A stretch of DNA of 45,639 nucleotides from Acidobacteriota bacterium (GCA_021778845.1 JAJYBU010000031.1:1-45639), one strand, 5' to 3'. Shown: positions 26,224-36,077, numbered from the stretch's first letter. A program made the numbers and translations. Notes: generated by a model from the sequence alone, not told the origin.

Positions 26224-28431
26224 ATGACTGTGCATGCTGACCTTCGTTTTCTGGAGGATCGTTGGGACGAATCCATCGCGGCAACCCTTGACGCTCCAGA
26301 GTTGCTACGATATCGCTCGAACCTGCTTGGCTCCGATCTTCGCATTACGAACTTCGGGGGAGGTAATACCAGCTCGAAGCTGCAGCAGATCGATCCGCTG
26401 GATGGCAAGACCAAAGAGATCCTGTGGGTGAAGGGAAGCGGCGGCGACCTCGGAAGCATCAAGCGTTCCGGCTTCGCCACGCTCTATATGGATAAGCTTC
26501 TCGCCCTCGAATCCATCTATCGCGGCGTCAGCTTCGAAGATGAAATGGTGGACATGTATCCTCTGTGCACCTTCGGCAACAATCCTGTCGCTGCTTCCAT
26601 TGACACGCCACTGCATGGGTTTCTCCCCTTTCCGCACGTGGATCATCTCCATCCCGACTGGGGCATCGCCCTCGCTGCTTCCGCCAACGGCAAGATCAAG
26701 ATGGAGGAGTTCAATCAGGAGTTTGGCCACAAATTAGCGTGGCTGCCATGGCAGCGCCCGGGCTTTGAACTTGGCATGATGCTCAAGAAGATCGTTGCGG
26801 ACACGCCGGGGTGCGATGGCGTGGTGCTCGGCGGTCATGGCCTGTTCACCTGGGGAAATACCCAGCGCGAAAGCTACATCAATACCATCACCATCATCGA
26901 TCAGCTTGGCCAGTTCATAGAGCGCCACGCATCCACTGCGGGGCACCAGCACTTCGGTGGAATCAAGGTTCACGCTCGTGAGGACCGCGCCGAAATTGCA
27001 GCAACCATCATGCCCGCCTTACGCGGCGCGGTGTCAAGAAAACAGCGCTGGATTGGAAGTTACACCGGTTCGCAGCAGGTGCTGGACTTCGTCAACTCAG
27101 CAAGCGCGGAGAAGCTGGCGCACCTTGGAACGAGCTGCCCAGACCACTTTATCCGTACCAAGATTCGCCCCATGTTCATCCAGTGGAATCCGGCGGGCGA
27201 TCCTGCTGCGCTCAATGAATTGATCGAGACGGCGCTCGAAACCTACCGCGCAGAGTATGCGGAATATTACCGCCAGCATGCAACCCCTGAGTCCCCAGCG
27301 GTGCGTGATGCGAGTCCAACCGTTGTGCTGATCCCCGGCGTGGGAATGTTCAGCTTTGGAAAGAACAAGGCTGAGTCGCGCATCACCGGAGAGTTCTACG
27401 TCAACGCGATTGGCGTGATGCAGGGTGCCGGTTCGCTCGGTACGGCCACAACCTGCACGGACATTCCTCAGGCTGGTCCGGCCGCGTCTGCAGATCAATT
27501 CACGATGTACCAGAACTATGTTGCTCTGCCGCCCAGCGAGGCGTTCCGCATTGAGTACTGGAAGCTCGAAGAGGCGAAGATTCGCCGTCAGCCGCCAGAG
27601 AAAGAACTCAGTCGAAGAATTGTGCTGATAGTCGGAGGCGCCAGCGGTATCGGTCGCGAGACCGTGCTTCTCGCAGCCGAACGGGGAGCCCACATCGTCG
27701 TCGCGGACCTTTCGCTCGAAGCCGCACAAGCAGTGGCGGAAGAAGCCAAAGTTATCGGCGGCAAGGAGTGCGCCGTCGCTGTAGCTATCGACATTCGCAA
27801 GCGCGACGCCATCAAGGCGGCCCTCAAGGCAACTGTCACAGCGTTCGGCGGTATCGACCTTCTCATCAACACGGCTGCCCTCTTCCCTTCCTCTCCCGAT
27901 GGCATCATCTCAGACGCACAGTGGGCACTCACCCTTGAGGTCAACGTCACGGCAAACTATCTACTCGCCGACGAGGCCTCGCACATCTTCAAGGCGCAGG
28001 GCCTTCCCGGAAGCGTTGTTCTCACCAGTTCGGCGAACGCGGTGGTCCCCAAGCGTGGCAGCGAGGCCTACGACGTCTCGAAGGCAGCGCTGAGCCATCT
28101 CGTTCGCGAACTCGCCGTCACGTATTCACCGCTGCTGCGCGTCAACGGAATCAGTCCTGCGACCGTCGTGAAGGGTTCGACGATGTTTCCGCGTGACCGC
28201 GTCAAAGCATCGCTCACCAAATATGAGATTGCGTTTGATGAGAACGCCAGCGACGACGCACTGCGTAATTTACTCGCGGCGTTTTATGCCAGGCGAACGC
28301 TGACGCATGTTCCCATCGATCCGAAGGACTGCGCCGAGGCCATTCTCTTCATCGGCGGCCCACGAGCGCCCGTCACCACTGGCCACCTCATCCCGGTGGA
28401 CGGCGGCCTTACGGAGGCCTATCTGCGATGA
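26224..28431 (+). CDS. Bifunctional rhamnulose-1-phosphate aldolase / lactaldehyde dehydrogenase
   Basis: A 735-residue fusion corresponding to the RhaE/RhaEW-type enzyme. The N-terminal half (to about 440) is a class II aldolase that splits L-rhamnulose-1-phosphate to DHAP and L-lactaldehyde; metal-binding candidates are in 'HGFLPFPHVDHLHPDWG' and 'VLGGHGLFTWG'. The C-terminal half (about 463-735) is a short-chain dehydrogenase with nucleotide motif 'GGASGIG' (471-477), 'LLINTAA', catalytic Ser at 602/603, and Tyr616-x-x-x-Lys620. It would oxidise lactaldehyde to lactate, removing the toxic aldehyde at source. The family roles are established in other rhamnose regulons. The ATG has GGAA/AGGAATAGGAA upstream. 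The stop overlaps the rhaB start (ATGA). Confidence 0.92.
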   Translation: MTVHADLRFLEDRWDESIAATLDAPELLRYRSNLLGSDLRITNFGGGNTSSKLQQIDPLDGKTKEILWVKGSGGDLGSIKRSGFATLYMDKLLALESIYRGVSFEDEMVDMYPLCTFGNNPVAASIDTPLHGFLPFPHVDHLHPDWGIALAASANGKIKMEEFNQEFGHKLAWLPWQRPGFELGMMLKKIVADTPGCDGVVLGGHGLFTWGNTQRESYINTITIIDQLGQFIERHASTAGHQHFGGIKVHAREDRAEIAATIMPALRGAVSRKQRWIGSYTGSQQVLDFVNSASAEKLAHLGTSCPDHFIRTKIRPMFIQWNPAGDPAALNELIETALETYRAEYAEYYRQHATPESPAVRDASPTVVLIPGVGMFSFGKNKAESRITGEFYVNAIGVMQGAGSLGTATTCTDIPQAGPAASADQFTMYQNYVALPPSEAFRIEYWKLEEAKIRRQPPEKELSRRIVLIVGGASGIGRETVLLAAERGAHIVVADLSLEAAQAVAEEAKVIGGKECAVAVAIDIRKRDAIKAALKATVTAFGGIDLLINTAALFPSSPDGIISDAQWALTLEVNVTANYLLADEASHIFKAQGLPGSVVLTSSANAVVPKRGSEAYDVSKAALSHLVRELAVTYSPLLRVNGISPATVVKGSTMFPRDRVKASLTKYEIAFDENASDDALRNLLAAFYARRTLTHVPIDPKDCAEAILFIGGPRAPVTTGHLIPVDGGLTEAYLR

Positions 28432-29909
28432 AACCGGAAGCACTCGCATCTGATCCTCGCGAGGATTTGCCGCTTCCAATGGATCGTCGCGCGTTGGTTG
28501 CCATCGATCTAGGCGCGGAGAGTTGCCGCGTCTCCCTTCTGCGTTGGAACGAAGCGTCTCACAGTATTCAACTGGTGTATCGCTTCCCAAATCATGCCAT
28601 CGACGGTCCCAACGGCTTACGCTGGAACATGAGCTTGATCCTCGACGAATTGCAGCGCGGCCTCACTGCTTGCGCCGCCATTGCAACCGAGGGCATTCGC
28701 TCCATCGCAGTCGATGGCTGGGCCGTAGACTACGTTCGCCTCGATGCTCATGGCGCAGCTATTGCTGACCCCTTCTGCTATCGCGACGAGCGCACCATAT
28801 CCAGCGAGCCCGCATTACATGCGCGCTTGTCTCCAGAGCGTATGCGCGACATCACCGGCGTTCAACTCCTCCGCATCAACACCGCGTATCAGATGTTCGC
28901 AGACAGCACCGATCTACGCCGCCAGCACTGGCTTAATCTGCCCGAGTATGTGCTTTATTGTCTTGGAGGCCGCCCCGTCTCGGAGTGGACCAATGCCAGC
29001 CACACGCAGATGCTCGACCACGATGGTCATTGGTCTCCCGAGATCTTCGCGGCCATTGGTACGCCAATCGAGTGCGCTCCCGACCTGGTGCAGCCCGGCA
29101 CCGACATCGGTCGGCTGAGTGGCCCATTATCTTCACTCGACGCCTTCTCTGACACACGCCTTATCGCTCCGGCCTGTCACGATACGGCATCAGCCATCGC
29201 ATCCATTCCCGACACCGCGGACGACTGGGCCTACATCAGTTCGGGCACCTGGTCCCTGGTTGGAACTGTACTTGGCTCGCCCGTGAATACCCTGCAGGCC
29301 CGCGCGGAAAACTTCACCAATCTCCGCGGCGTAGACGGCACCTTTTGCTTTCACAAGAATGTCAACGGCATGTGGTTGCTGCGCCAATGTATGGAAGCCT
29401 GGAATGAGCAGATAGGTCTCATGGAAGGTGATGATCGCAAGGCTCTCACCATTGAGAGTATTGTCCGTGGCGCCGAGACGTTTGCTTCTCGTGGATACAC
29501 GTTGGATGTTGACGACGCGGACCTGCTGCTGCCGGGCCACATGCCCGAGCGCATCAACGCCCAGCTTCGTCGCCGCAGCTTGCCTGAGTTCGACCCGACG
29601 CATGCACACGCAGCAGAACTCGCCTCTTTTCTCTTCCACAGTCTTGCAGCACGCTATGCTCAAGTGCTACGAAGCGTCGCCGTTCTCACAGGGAAACACC
29701 TGCGCCGCCTTTATGTAATGGGTGGCGGCAGCCAGAATGAACTGCTCAATCGCCTCACCGCCGAAGTAACTGGTCTCACTGTGATCCGCGCCGGAGCGGA
29801 GTGTTCAACGCTAGGCAACTTCGCTGTTCAGTTGGCAGCACTCGAAGGCCTGGCCAACGCAGCCACCCGTCCAACATCTGCCTGGGCGAAGGTCCTCAAT
29901 CCTCTATAG
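28428..29909 (+). CDS. rhaB: Rhamnulokinase
   Basis: A 493-residue FGGY-family kinase that phosphorylates L-rhamnulose at C1. Features are the N-terminal phosphate-binding hairpin 'LVAIDLGAESCRVSLLRW', 'SIAVDGWAVDYVRLD', the 'YRDERT' substrate loop typical of RhaB, 'PACHDTASAIASIP', 'YISSGTWSLVG' and the adenosine motif 'LYVMGGGSQNELLNRLTAEVTG'. Length matches E. coli RhaB (489). The ATG overlaps the aldolase stop by 4 bp, implying translational coupling; a second Met at residue 15 is possible but less likely. Confidence 0.95.
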   Translation: MKPEALASDPREDLPLPMDRRALVAIDLGAESCRVSLLRWNEASHSIQLVYRFPNHAIDGPNGLRWNMSLILDELQRGLTACAAIATEGIRSIAVDGWAVDYVRLDAHGAAIADPFCYRDERTISSEPALHARLSPERMRDITGVQLLRINTAYQMFADSTDLRRQHWLNLPEYVLYCLGGRPVSEWTNASHTQMLDHDGHWSPEIFAAIGTPIECAPDLVQPGTDIGRLSGPLSSLDAFSDTRLIAPACHDTASAIASIPDTADDWAYISSGTWSLVGTVLGSPVNTLQARAENFTNLRGVDGTFCFHKNVNGMWLLRQCMEAWNEQIGLMEGDDRKALTIESIVRGAETFASRGYTLDVDDADLLLPGHMPERINAQLRRRSLPEFDPTHAHAAELASFLFHSLAARYAQVLRSVAVLTGKHLRRLYVMGGGSQNELLNRLTAEVTGLTVIRAGAECSTLGNFAVQLAALEGLANAATRPTSAWAKVLNPL

Positions 29910-30038
29910 GCCATGCTCTGATTGCCGACATGAATCAACACGACCACCCCGTGATCCATGTACGGCAGTGTTATAGAGCCAAACTACGCGCATTCCCTTT
30001 TGGCATCGCTGTATTCTCGTAGTTCGCCACTGCGAAAT

Positions 30039-31637
30039 TCAACTCACATGATCGCCAGGATCGCTCAGAACAGCCATCGCCGCATTGCGCCCGTTGATGC
30101 CGATGACGCTACCTCCCGGATGCGTACACGCCCCGCAGAGATACAAACCCCGCATCGGCGTTCGTGAGGAAAGCCGACGCGTACCCATGAACGGCGGAAG
30201 GCACTCACCCTGAAAGATGTGTCCTCCCGTGAGTCCGACCTTCTGCTCAATGTCCGGCGGCCCGAGCACCTGCGCATCCAGCACCGCGCTGTCAATGTTT
30301 GAGCAGAACCGTGCAAGAGACTTTAGTACAAGTCGCTTGACCTCATCACGCCGTGTCTCCCAGTTGCCGCGCGCAAACCGATACGGAACATACTGCGCGA
30401 AAACAGACATCGTATGCAGTCCCGCAGGCGCAACCGTCGCGTCGTGAACGCTCTGGAAGTAAAGCTCGCACCATAGATGGTCTGGCAATTCGCCGCTGCG
30501 CGATGCAGCAAACGCCGCCTTCCATTCGGTGTGTGTTAGCGGAGCATTAATCTGGCCATAGTGATGCGGCGCATTAATTCCTGGGCGTGCGATAAAATTC
30601 GGCAACTCTCGCAGCAACACATTGACCTTCACCGTACATCCCTCGATCGGAATGCTCTCGATCTGCTTCCTCCACGCATCGTCCGCCGCGTCACCGAGCA
30701 TCGCAAGCGTGCGTCGCGGGTCGGCATTCGAAATCACAACAGGTGCAGCAATGCGTTCACCGCCTTCCATCACAACGCCTTCGTTGGGGATGATGCGGGC
30801 AACCGGAACACTGCTGGCGACGACCGCCCCAGCCTCTCCCGCAGCGTCGCAAAGGTAGAACGACACCATGCCCATTCCACCTCGCACGTAGCCCCACATA
30901 CCAGGCATCCCGCCCAGCCTCCCGGACGCATGATGAAATCGAATCGATGCTGTTCCCGGATCAAACGGACTCGCATTCGTTCCGATCACACCCTGCCCAA
31001 GGTAGGCGCATTGCAGTCGTTCATCGCGGAGATACCGTTCAACGAACTCTGCCATCGACCAGTCATAGAGCAGGTGTCTCGCCTCATCGTCTGAACCCAG
31101 TCGCTCGTCCACCTGCTCCTCCGTGCGAGCATCGCCGATCCAGGCATCGCGATCACCCTCTGGCCGCAGCGCATCGCGCAGCCGGCGAATCACGTTATTC
31201 ATCGCGCGCCACCCCTCGACATCCCCCGGAGCAAATCGCCGGATCTCCGCCGCGCATGCCTCATCGTCATCCCAAAGCTGAATACTCGAGCCATCGACAA
31301 ACGGAACGAAGAGCCCGTTCACAGCCGGCGTCCACTGAAATCCGCGTTCGTAAAGATTGAGTTCGGCGACGACCAGTGGATGCAACAGCCCCGCAAGATA
31401 AGCGCACGGCGACATGTAAACCCCAGGAAATGGTTCCTCTACGGTGCATCCCCCTCCAATACGTTCGCGAGCTTCGAGCACCAGCACGCGTCTTCCGGCT
31501 CGTGCAAGATACGCCGCGCATGCCAATCCATTGTGCCCGGCTCCCACGATGATTGCATCCCATTTGCGCGACGCGAGTTCACGCACCGATGCGGGCAGCC
31601 CAACCTTACCTAGCACAGCGGCCGTAGGTGACGTCAT
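30039..31637 (-). CDS. PYROXD2-like FAD-dependent oxidoreductase (phytoene dehydrogenase family)
   Basis: A 532-residue flavoprotein. The dinucleotide-binding motif 'DAIIVGAGHNGLACAAYLARAGRRVLVLEA' (about 27-56) is the hallmark of the PYROXD2/phytoene-desaturase superfamily, and the C-terminus has 'GLYLCGACTHPGGSVIGINGRNAAM', its second FAD contact. 'YVRGGMGMVSFYLCDAAGEAGA' matches the central amine-oxidase-like pattern. GAGGAGG 8 nt before the ATG fixes the start. It is last in the minus-strand run, 143 bp after the fusion gene, and convergent with rhaB. Substrate unknown; a carotenoid role is not supported because no other carotenoid genes are present. Confidence 0.88.
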   Translation of the reverse strand: MTSPTAAVLGKVGLPASVRELASRKWDAIIVGAGHNGLACAAYLARAGRRVLVLEARERIGGGCTVEEPFPGVYMSPCAYLAGLLHPLVVAELNLYERGFQWTPAVNGLFVPFVDGSSIQLWDDDEACAAEIRRFAPGDVEGWRAMNNVIRRLRDALRPEGDRDAWIGDARTEEQVDERLGSDDEARHLLYDWSMAEFVERYLRDERLQCAYLGQGVIGTNASPFDPGTASIRFHHASGRLGGMPGMWGYVRGGMGMVSFYLCDAAGEAGAVVASSVPVARIIPNEGVVMEGGERIAAPVVISNADPRRTLAMLGDAADDAWRKQIESIPIEGCTVKVNVLLRELPNFIARPGINAPHHYGQINAPLTHTEWKAAFAASRSGELPDHLWCELYFQSVHDATVAPAGLHTMSVFAQYVPYRFARGNWETRRDEVKRLVLKSLARFCSNIDSAVLDAQVLGPPDIEQKVGLTGGHIFQGECLPPFMGTRRLSSRTPMRGLYLCGACTHPGGSVIGINGRNAAMAVLSDPGDHVS

Positions 31638-31780
31638 TGCTCGCCTCCTCTAATGCATCCACCATACATCCATACATCGCTTTGCTATACCTGGCACCTC
31701 GCGCATCGAAGCCGCACGGCACGTTCGCTGAGTGAGTTTAAATCTCAACGTAGCGGCTCTGGCTCCATCCATCACGCATC

Positions 31781-34700
31781 TCAGCGATACTGAAGATAGG
31801 GTGCTCGTGCGTCAACATACGCCGCAACCGCAGGTGACCAGGCGGCCGCAATGCTTCGCGGATCATCACCCCGCCTAATGGCATTGAGCGTTGATCGATT
31901 GCCGATTAGGGGCAGCGCCTTCTCAAGCTGGATATGCGCAGGATACAGACGGTACAACGTACTTAGAATCTCGATTCCAAGCTCTGGTGAGTTGAGCGCC
32001 TCTCGATTCGTGACTGCAATGCGTACAGCGTCGATCGTCTGACCGTGGAAGGGGTAATGATTCATATCTTCAGCAACGGCAATCGTGGTTGCCGCAAAGC
32101 TGACTCCCGCTACGTGCCGTGCGTTCAGCGCCGCCGCGACCTCGCCTGCGTGCAACCACGCAGCGCCAAAGAGTTCGAACGGAGCACTGGTCCCCCGGCC
32201 CACTGAAACCCCGCTGAAATCCAGAAAGCCGAGGCCAGGGTACAGAACAGCAGCGGTGAGTGAACGTAAGTTAGGGCTCGGATTCGTCCATGTCAGGCCC
32301 GTCTCGTCGAAATACTCCGAGCGTGACCAATGCTGCATCGGAACGACGGTAAGGTCCACATCCAGGTGCTTGGTCCCGACGATGTACCGCGCCAGTTCAC
32401 CGAGCGTAAGACCATGCCGAACAGGCAACGGCATGAAGTCGATATACGACCCCGGCCCAGTCGTCAGGTCCGGATCGGAGACCGGCCCCTGCACCTGCGC
32501 TCCACCGATGATGTCCGGTCGATCCAGCACAATGATCGCAAGCTCATGATGATACTCTGCCTTCTCGCGCGCAGCAGCCTCCAGAAAATATCCGACGACG
32601 GTGTCGTAGGTATAGAAGCGAACCCCCGCATCCTGCAGGTCGATCACCACAGCATCGAGGTTTTTTAGTTCCACATGCGAAGGTCGCTTGTCAGCGTCAG
32701 TCGGGCCGTAAAGGCTGGTAACATGCAGGCCGGTCGTGGAATCAGTCTCGGCGCTGATGTGCGTAGAATCCTGCTTGCCGAAGATGCCATGCTCTGGAGA
32801 AAAAAGAGTTACGAGTCTTGAGCCTCCCACCTCTTTCGGAATCTCTGTTACGAGGATATCGGCCGTGCGGCGTCCAGTATGATCAAGGCCCGTCTGGTTC
32901 GTAAGCAGCCCCAGATTGAGATGGTGGTTGTGACGATCAGCAACCTGTACGATTGGCCCAAACTGTTCGCTCTCTAAAACATCAATGCCAGTGCGTGTAT
33001 TTGGAATCTTTGCAGAATAACAAAGTCCTTTTGGCTGACAGCATAAGGCCTCTGCCCTGGATGGACCTTTCGCATATATTCCAAGTGCCTCCGCGGCAGC
33101 GGTTGCAATTTCGCCGCGCAGATTCGAGAGCGGCGCATTTCCTCGCGGATGAATCGCGTTTGCGAGCAAAATAACATACGTGTCCGAGCCCGGATCCATC
33201 CACAGCGATGTGCCCGTGAATCCTGTGTGCCCAAAGCTGCCGATAGGAAAGATCAGTCCACGAGGTTTTGAAAACGCAGTATCAATATCCCATCCGAGGC
33301 CGTGAATATCCTGATCCTTGATCGCAGGATAGTGGGGCGCAAGGCCGGGAGCGGCAGGCTCATCTCCAGCAGCGATAGCCGCCTGCTCGGCGGTGTTAGC
33401 ATCGGCAAGTTGTCCGGAGTAATGGCCGGGTTGCTGTGGTGAGGTCATCAACTGAAGCGTAGATTGCTTCATCGGAAACGGGCCGGTGTTGTATAGAAGC
33501 TTTTCGAGCAGCGCGCCCGCGAAAAGGGAAACGTCGTGCGCGGTAGAGAAGACGCCAGCATGTCCAGCCACTCCCCCCATGCGCCGCGTTGTGGGATCAT
33601 GTACCACTCCTCGGAGCAGGTGATCGAAGTCCGGATTGGTCGCGGGATCAGCTTTTGCTTCGTCGTCATGCGCCTCGGGCGCAATGCGTGGCAATAGCGA
33701 CGTACTCCAATCACCGCTCGGGCATGCATACTTCATATAGCCTCGCGGCGTCGCCGCCCACGCAATCGCTGCACCATCGACGTGATGCGGACCACAGACC
33801 TTCGCGAACGGAAGATAGCGCGTATCGTTCATGCCGAGCGGCCGAAAGATATGCTGTTCCGCGTACACGTCGAGGGATTGCCCTGTCAGTTGCTCGACGA
33901 TGTAGCCGAGGAGGATGAAGTTGATGTCAGAGTACTCAAAGTGATCGCCAGGAGCCGCTTTGAGAGGCGTTGTCAGCGCACGGTGAAGCCCTTCAGCTTT
34001 GTCAGGCGCTGCGAGTCCCCACGGATCTTTCAGGTTCACGTCCGGGGCCTCCCCGGACGTATGTGTAAGCAGCATGCGCAGGGTGACCTTCGCGCGCACC
34101 GGATCGATGACGCCGTTGATCGGCGGGTTGAAGGAAGGAAGATACCGTTCGACCGGGTCATCGAAGCTGCTAATCTTGCCGGTCTCGTAGAGTTGCATGA
34201 TGGCCGTGGCCGTGCTCAGGCACTTGCTCAGCGAGGCCATGTCGAAGATCGTGTCGGCTGTCATCGATTCAGCTGGTGACGGCTCTCCATCCAGGCCAGG
34301 CTCGCCTGCGAGTTTGCGTTCGCCATATGCATGCTCAAACACCACGTGGCCGTTGTGACCGATCAGCACCACAGCCCCCGGAGGTCGGTGCGTTGCCACT
34401 GCAGCTTCGATCAGCGTCGATACCGCACTGAAGTTTGGAGCCGTCGTCCGTGATTTCTGCGCCATGCCTGCGCTCACGACACAGCATAATGTCAGCAGCA
34501 CCACCGTAGCGCGCCGCGTGGAGTGCTTGCTAAAAGCAAGGCTGGCGACCGTGCCAACGCCAAACGTAGCAGCCGCACCGATGAGCACATACCAGGTCCA
34601 CGCTATGTGTGGCAGCGTGATGGGGCCGAAATGCATGGGGAACACTCCTTGCCAGAGCCAGACGTTGAGTATAAAACCGAAGATCATTCCGATGGTCGCC

Positions 34701-36064
34701 CCCGTCTGCGTAGCGAACTTCGTGAGTGTTCCCAGCAGGAAGACGCCGAGCAGGCACCCGTATGCAACTGATGCAATGGACAAACCAATCTCCACCACAT
34801 GACCTCTTCCCCCAACTGCGGCTGCATACATCGCAATCGCGAATAGCACTGTCGCCCAGAGAATCGTGGACGACTTGCTGATGATCGCGCGTTCGCGATG
34901 CTCCGCATGGGGACGAAAGTGCATATAGAAATCGACGACCGAAGTCGACGAAAGGCTATTGAGCGCAGCCGATAGATTCGACATCGCTGCGGCAAGAATC
35001 GCGGCCACCAACAGCCCGGCAATCCCCACCGGCATCTCGCGGACAATGAACGTTGGAAAGATTCTGTCGGCACTTGAGAATACCGTGGGGTGTTGGGCAT
35101 AGAAAACATATAACCCCACTCCGATCAGGAGAAACAGCGCAAACTGGATGAAGATCACAATCCCGGAGCTCAGCAATGCAAGCTGCGACTCGCGCAGGTT
35201 GCGTGCTGCGAGCATGCGCTGCACCATCAGTTGATCGGTGCCGTGTGAGGCCATCGTAAGGAACGTTCCGCCGAGCACGCCCGCCCAGAACGTATAGGCC
35301 GTCGTGAGGTTCAAGACGAAGTTGAGCATGTGGAACTTGCCCACACCCGCTGCCACCGCATGAATCGTGCTCCACCCTCCGTTCACGTGCGCGCCAAGCG
35401 TAGCAATCGCAACCAGGGTGCCGCCGATATAGATGGTCATCTGCACCACATCGGTCCAGATGACCGCGGCCATTCCACCCTCAAACGTATACAGCAGCGT
35501 GAGTGCGGAGATGATGCCGATCGAGAGCACGTCGCGAGTTCCGATCGCAATCCCCACCACTATGGACACTGCAAAGACCCGCACTCCTTCTGCGGCAGCG
35601 CGCGTAAGCAGGAAGAGTCCGGCTGTAACCTTGTGCAGCGAAGGTCCGAACCGGCGGTCAATCAACTGATACGCCGTCAGCATCTCGCCGGCAAAGTAGC
35701 GCGGCAAAAAAAGCATTGCCACCACGATACGTCCCAGCATGTAGCCGATAACAATCTGCAGAAATCCGAAATCGCCGGCGAACGCCACACCTGGGATCGA
35801 GATAATCGTCAGCGTCGATGTTTCCGCTGAGACGATCGAGAGAGAGATCGCCCACCAGGGAATCGTATTGTCGGCAAGAAAGTAGCTGCGCAGCGAGCGG
35901 TCAGCCGGTGCTCCAGTGCTCGACTTCTTGCGGAAACGCAGCCCAAAGATCGTAATCCCGACGAGGTAGATCAACACCAGCGTCAGGTCGAACACGCGCA
36001 GGTGCTGAGGCATTGCAACCTGTTCGAGCGTGGCTGCTAATAGAGCGGGATGCGGGTTGGGCAA
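31781..36064 (-). CDS. Triple fusion: sodium:solute symporter + serine beta-lactamase-like hydrolase + DUF1343/NamZ exo-muramidase
   Basis: One uninterrupted 1427-codon frame. Residues about 20-512 are an SSS-family Na+/solute symporter with 13-14 hydrophobic segments ('TIPWWAISLSIVSAETSTLTIISIPG', 'TYFEGGMAAVIWTDVVQM'-like core, 'SNLSAALNSLSSTSVVDFY'). Residues 517-536 look like a signal peptide (TVVLLTLCCVVSAGMAQ). Residues about 540-1000 are a penicillin-binding-protein-like serine hydrolase: Ser611-x-x-Lys614, Tyr711-Ser-Asp, His946-Thr-Gly. Residues about 1025-1427 are DUF1343 (NamZ, GH171): 'LGLLTNQTG', 'FSPEHGIFG' (Glu1091), 'VVIDLQDAGVRFYTYD', 'MPLPVRHGLTLGELARY'. NamZ releases MurNAc from peptidoglycan ends, and B. 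subtilis namZ neighbours a related hydrolase gene. TTG start with AGGAG 7 nt upstream; 13 bp after GH20. The transported solute is inferred (MurNAc or a muropeptide). Confidence 0.9.
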   Translation of the reverse strand: MPNPHPALLAATLEQVAMPQHLRVFDLTLVLIYLVGITIFGLRFRKKSSTGAPADRSLRSYFLADNTIPWWAISLSIVSAETSTLTIISIPGVAFAGDFGFLQIVIGYMLGRIVVAMLFLPRYFAGEMLTAYQLIDRRFGPSLHKVTAGLFLLTRAAAEGVRVFAVSIVVGIAIGTRDVLSIGIISALTLLYTFEGGMAAVIWTDVVQMTIYIGGTLVAIATLGAHVNGGWSTIHAVAAGVGKFHMLNFVLNLTTAYTFWAGVLGGTFLTMASHGTDQLMVQRMLAARNLRESQLALLSSGIVIFIQFALFLLIGVGLYVFYAQHPTVFSSADRIFPTFIVREMPVGIAGLLVAAILAAAMSNLSAALNSLSSTSVVDFYMHFRPHAEHRERAIISKSSTILWATVLFAIAMYAAAVGGRGHVVEIGLSIASVAYGCLLGVFLLGTLTKFATQTGATIGMIFGFILNVWLWQGVFPMHFGPITLPHIAWTWYVLIGAAATFGVGTVASLAFSKHSTRRATVVLLTLCCVVSAGMAQKSRTTAPNFSAVSTLIEAAVATHRPPGAVVLIGHNGHVVFEHAYGERKLAGEPGLDGEPSPAESMTADTIFDMASLSKCLSTATAIMQLYETGKISSFDDPVERYLPSFNPPINGVIDPVRAKVTLRMLLTHTSGEAPDVNLKDPWGLAAPDKAEGLHRALTTPLKAAPGDHFEYSDINFILLGYIVEQLTGQSLDVYAEQHIFRPLGMNDTRYLPFAKVCGPHHVDGAAIAWAATPRGYMKYACPSGDWSTSLLPRIAPEAHDDEAKADPATNPDFDHLLRGVVHDPTTRRMGGVAGHAGVFSTAHDVSLFAGALLEKLLYNTGPFPMKQSTLQLMTSPQQPGHYSGQLADANTAEQAAIAAGDEPAAPGLAPHYPAIKDQDIHGLGWDIDTAFSKPRGLIFPIGSFGHTGFTGTSLWMDPGSDTYVILLANAIHPRGNAPLSNLRGEIATAAAEALGIYAKGPSRAEALCCQPKGLCYSAKIPNTRTGIDVLESEQFGPIVQVADRHNHHLNLGLLTNQTGLDHTGRRTADILVTEIPKEVGGSRLVTLFSPEHGIFGKQDSTHISAETDSTTGLHVTSLYGPTDADKRPSHVELKNLDAVVIDLQDAGVRFYTYDTVVGYFLEAAAREKAEYHHELAIIVLDRPDIIGGAQVQGPVSDPDLTTGPGSYIDFMPLPVRHGLTLGELARYIVGTKHLDVDLTVVPMQHWSRSEYFDETGLTWTNPSPNLRSLTAAVLYPGLGFLDFSGVSVGRGTSAPFELFGAAWLHAGEVAAALNARHVAGVSFAATTIAVAEDMNHYPFHGQTIDAVRIAVTNREALNSPELGIEILSTLYRLYPAHIQLEKALPLIGNRSTLNAIRRGDDPRSIAAAWSPAVAAYVDARAPYLQYR

Positions 36065-36077
36065 GCTGGATCTCCTG

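Noticed and set aside
29910..30038. Possible terminator between convergent rhaB and oxidoreductase genes
   Set aside because: I found no stem of useful length or T-run in the 129-bp spacer.
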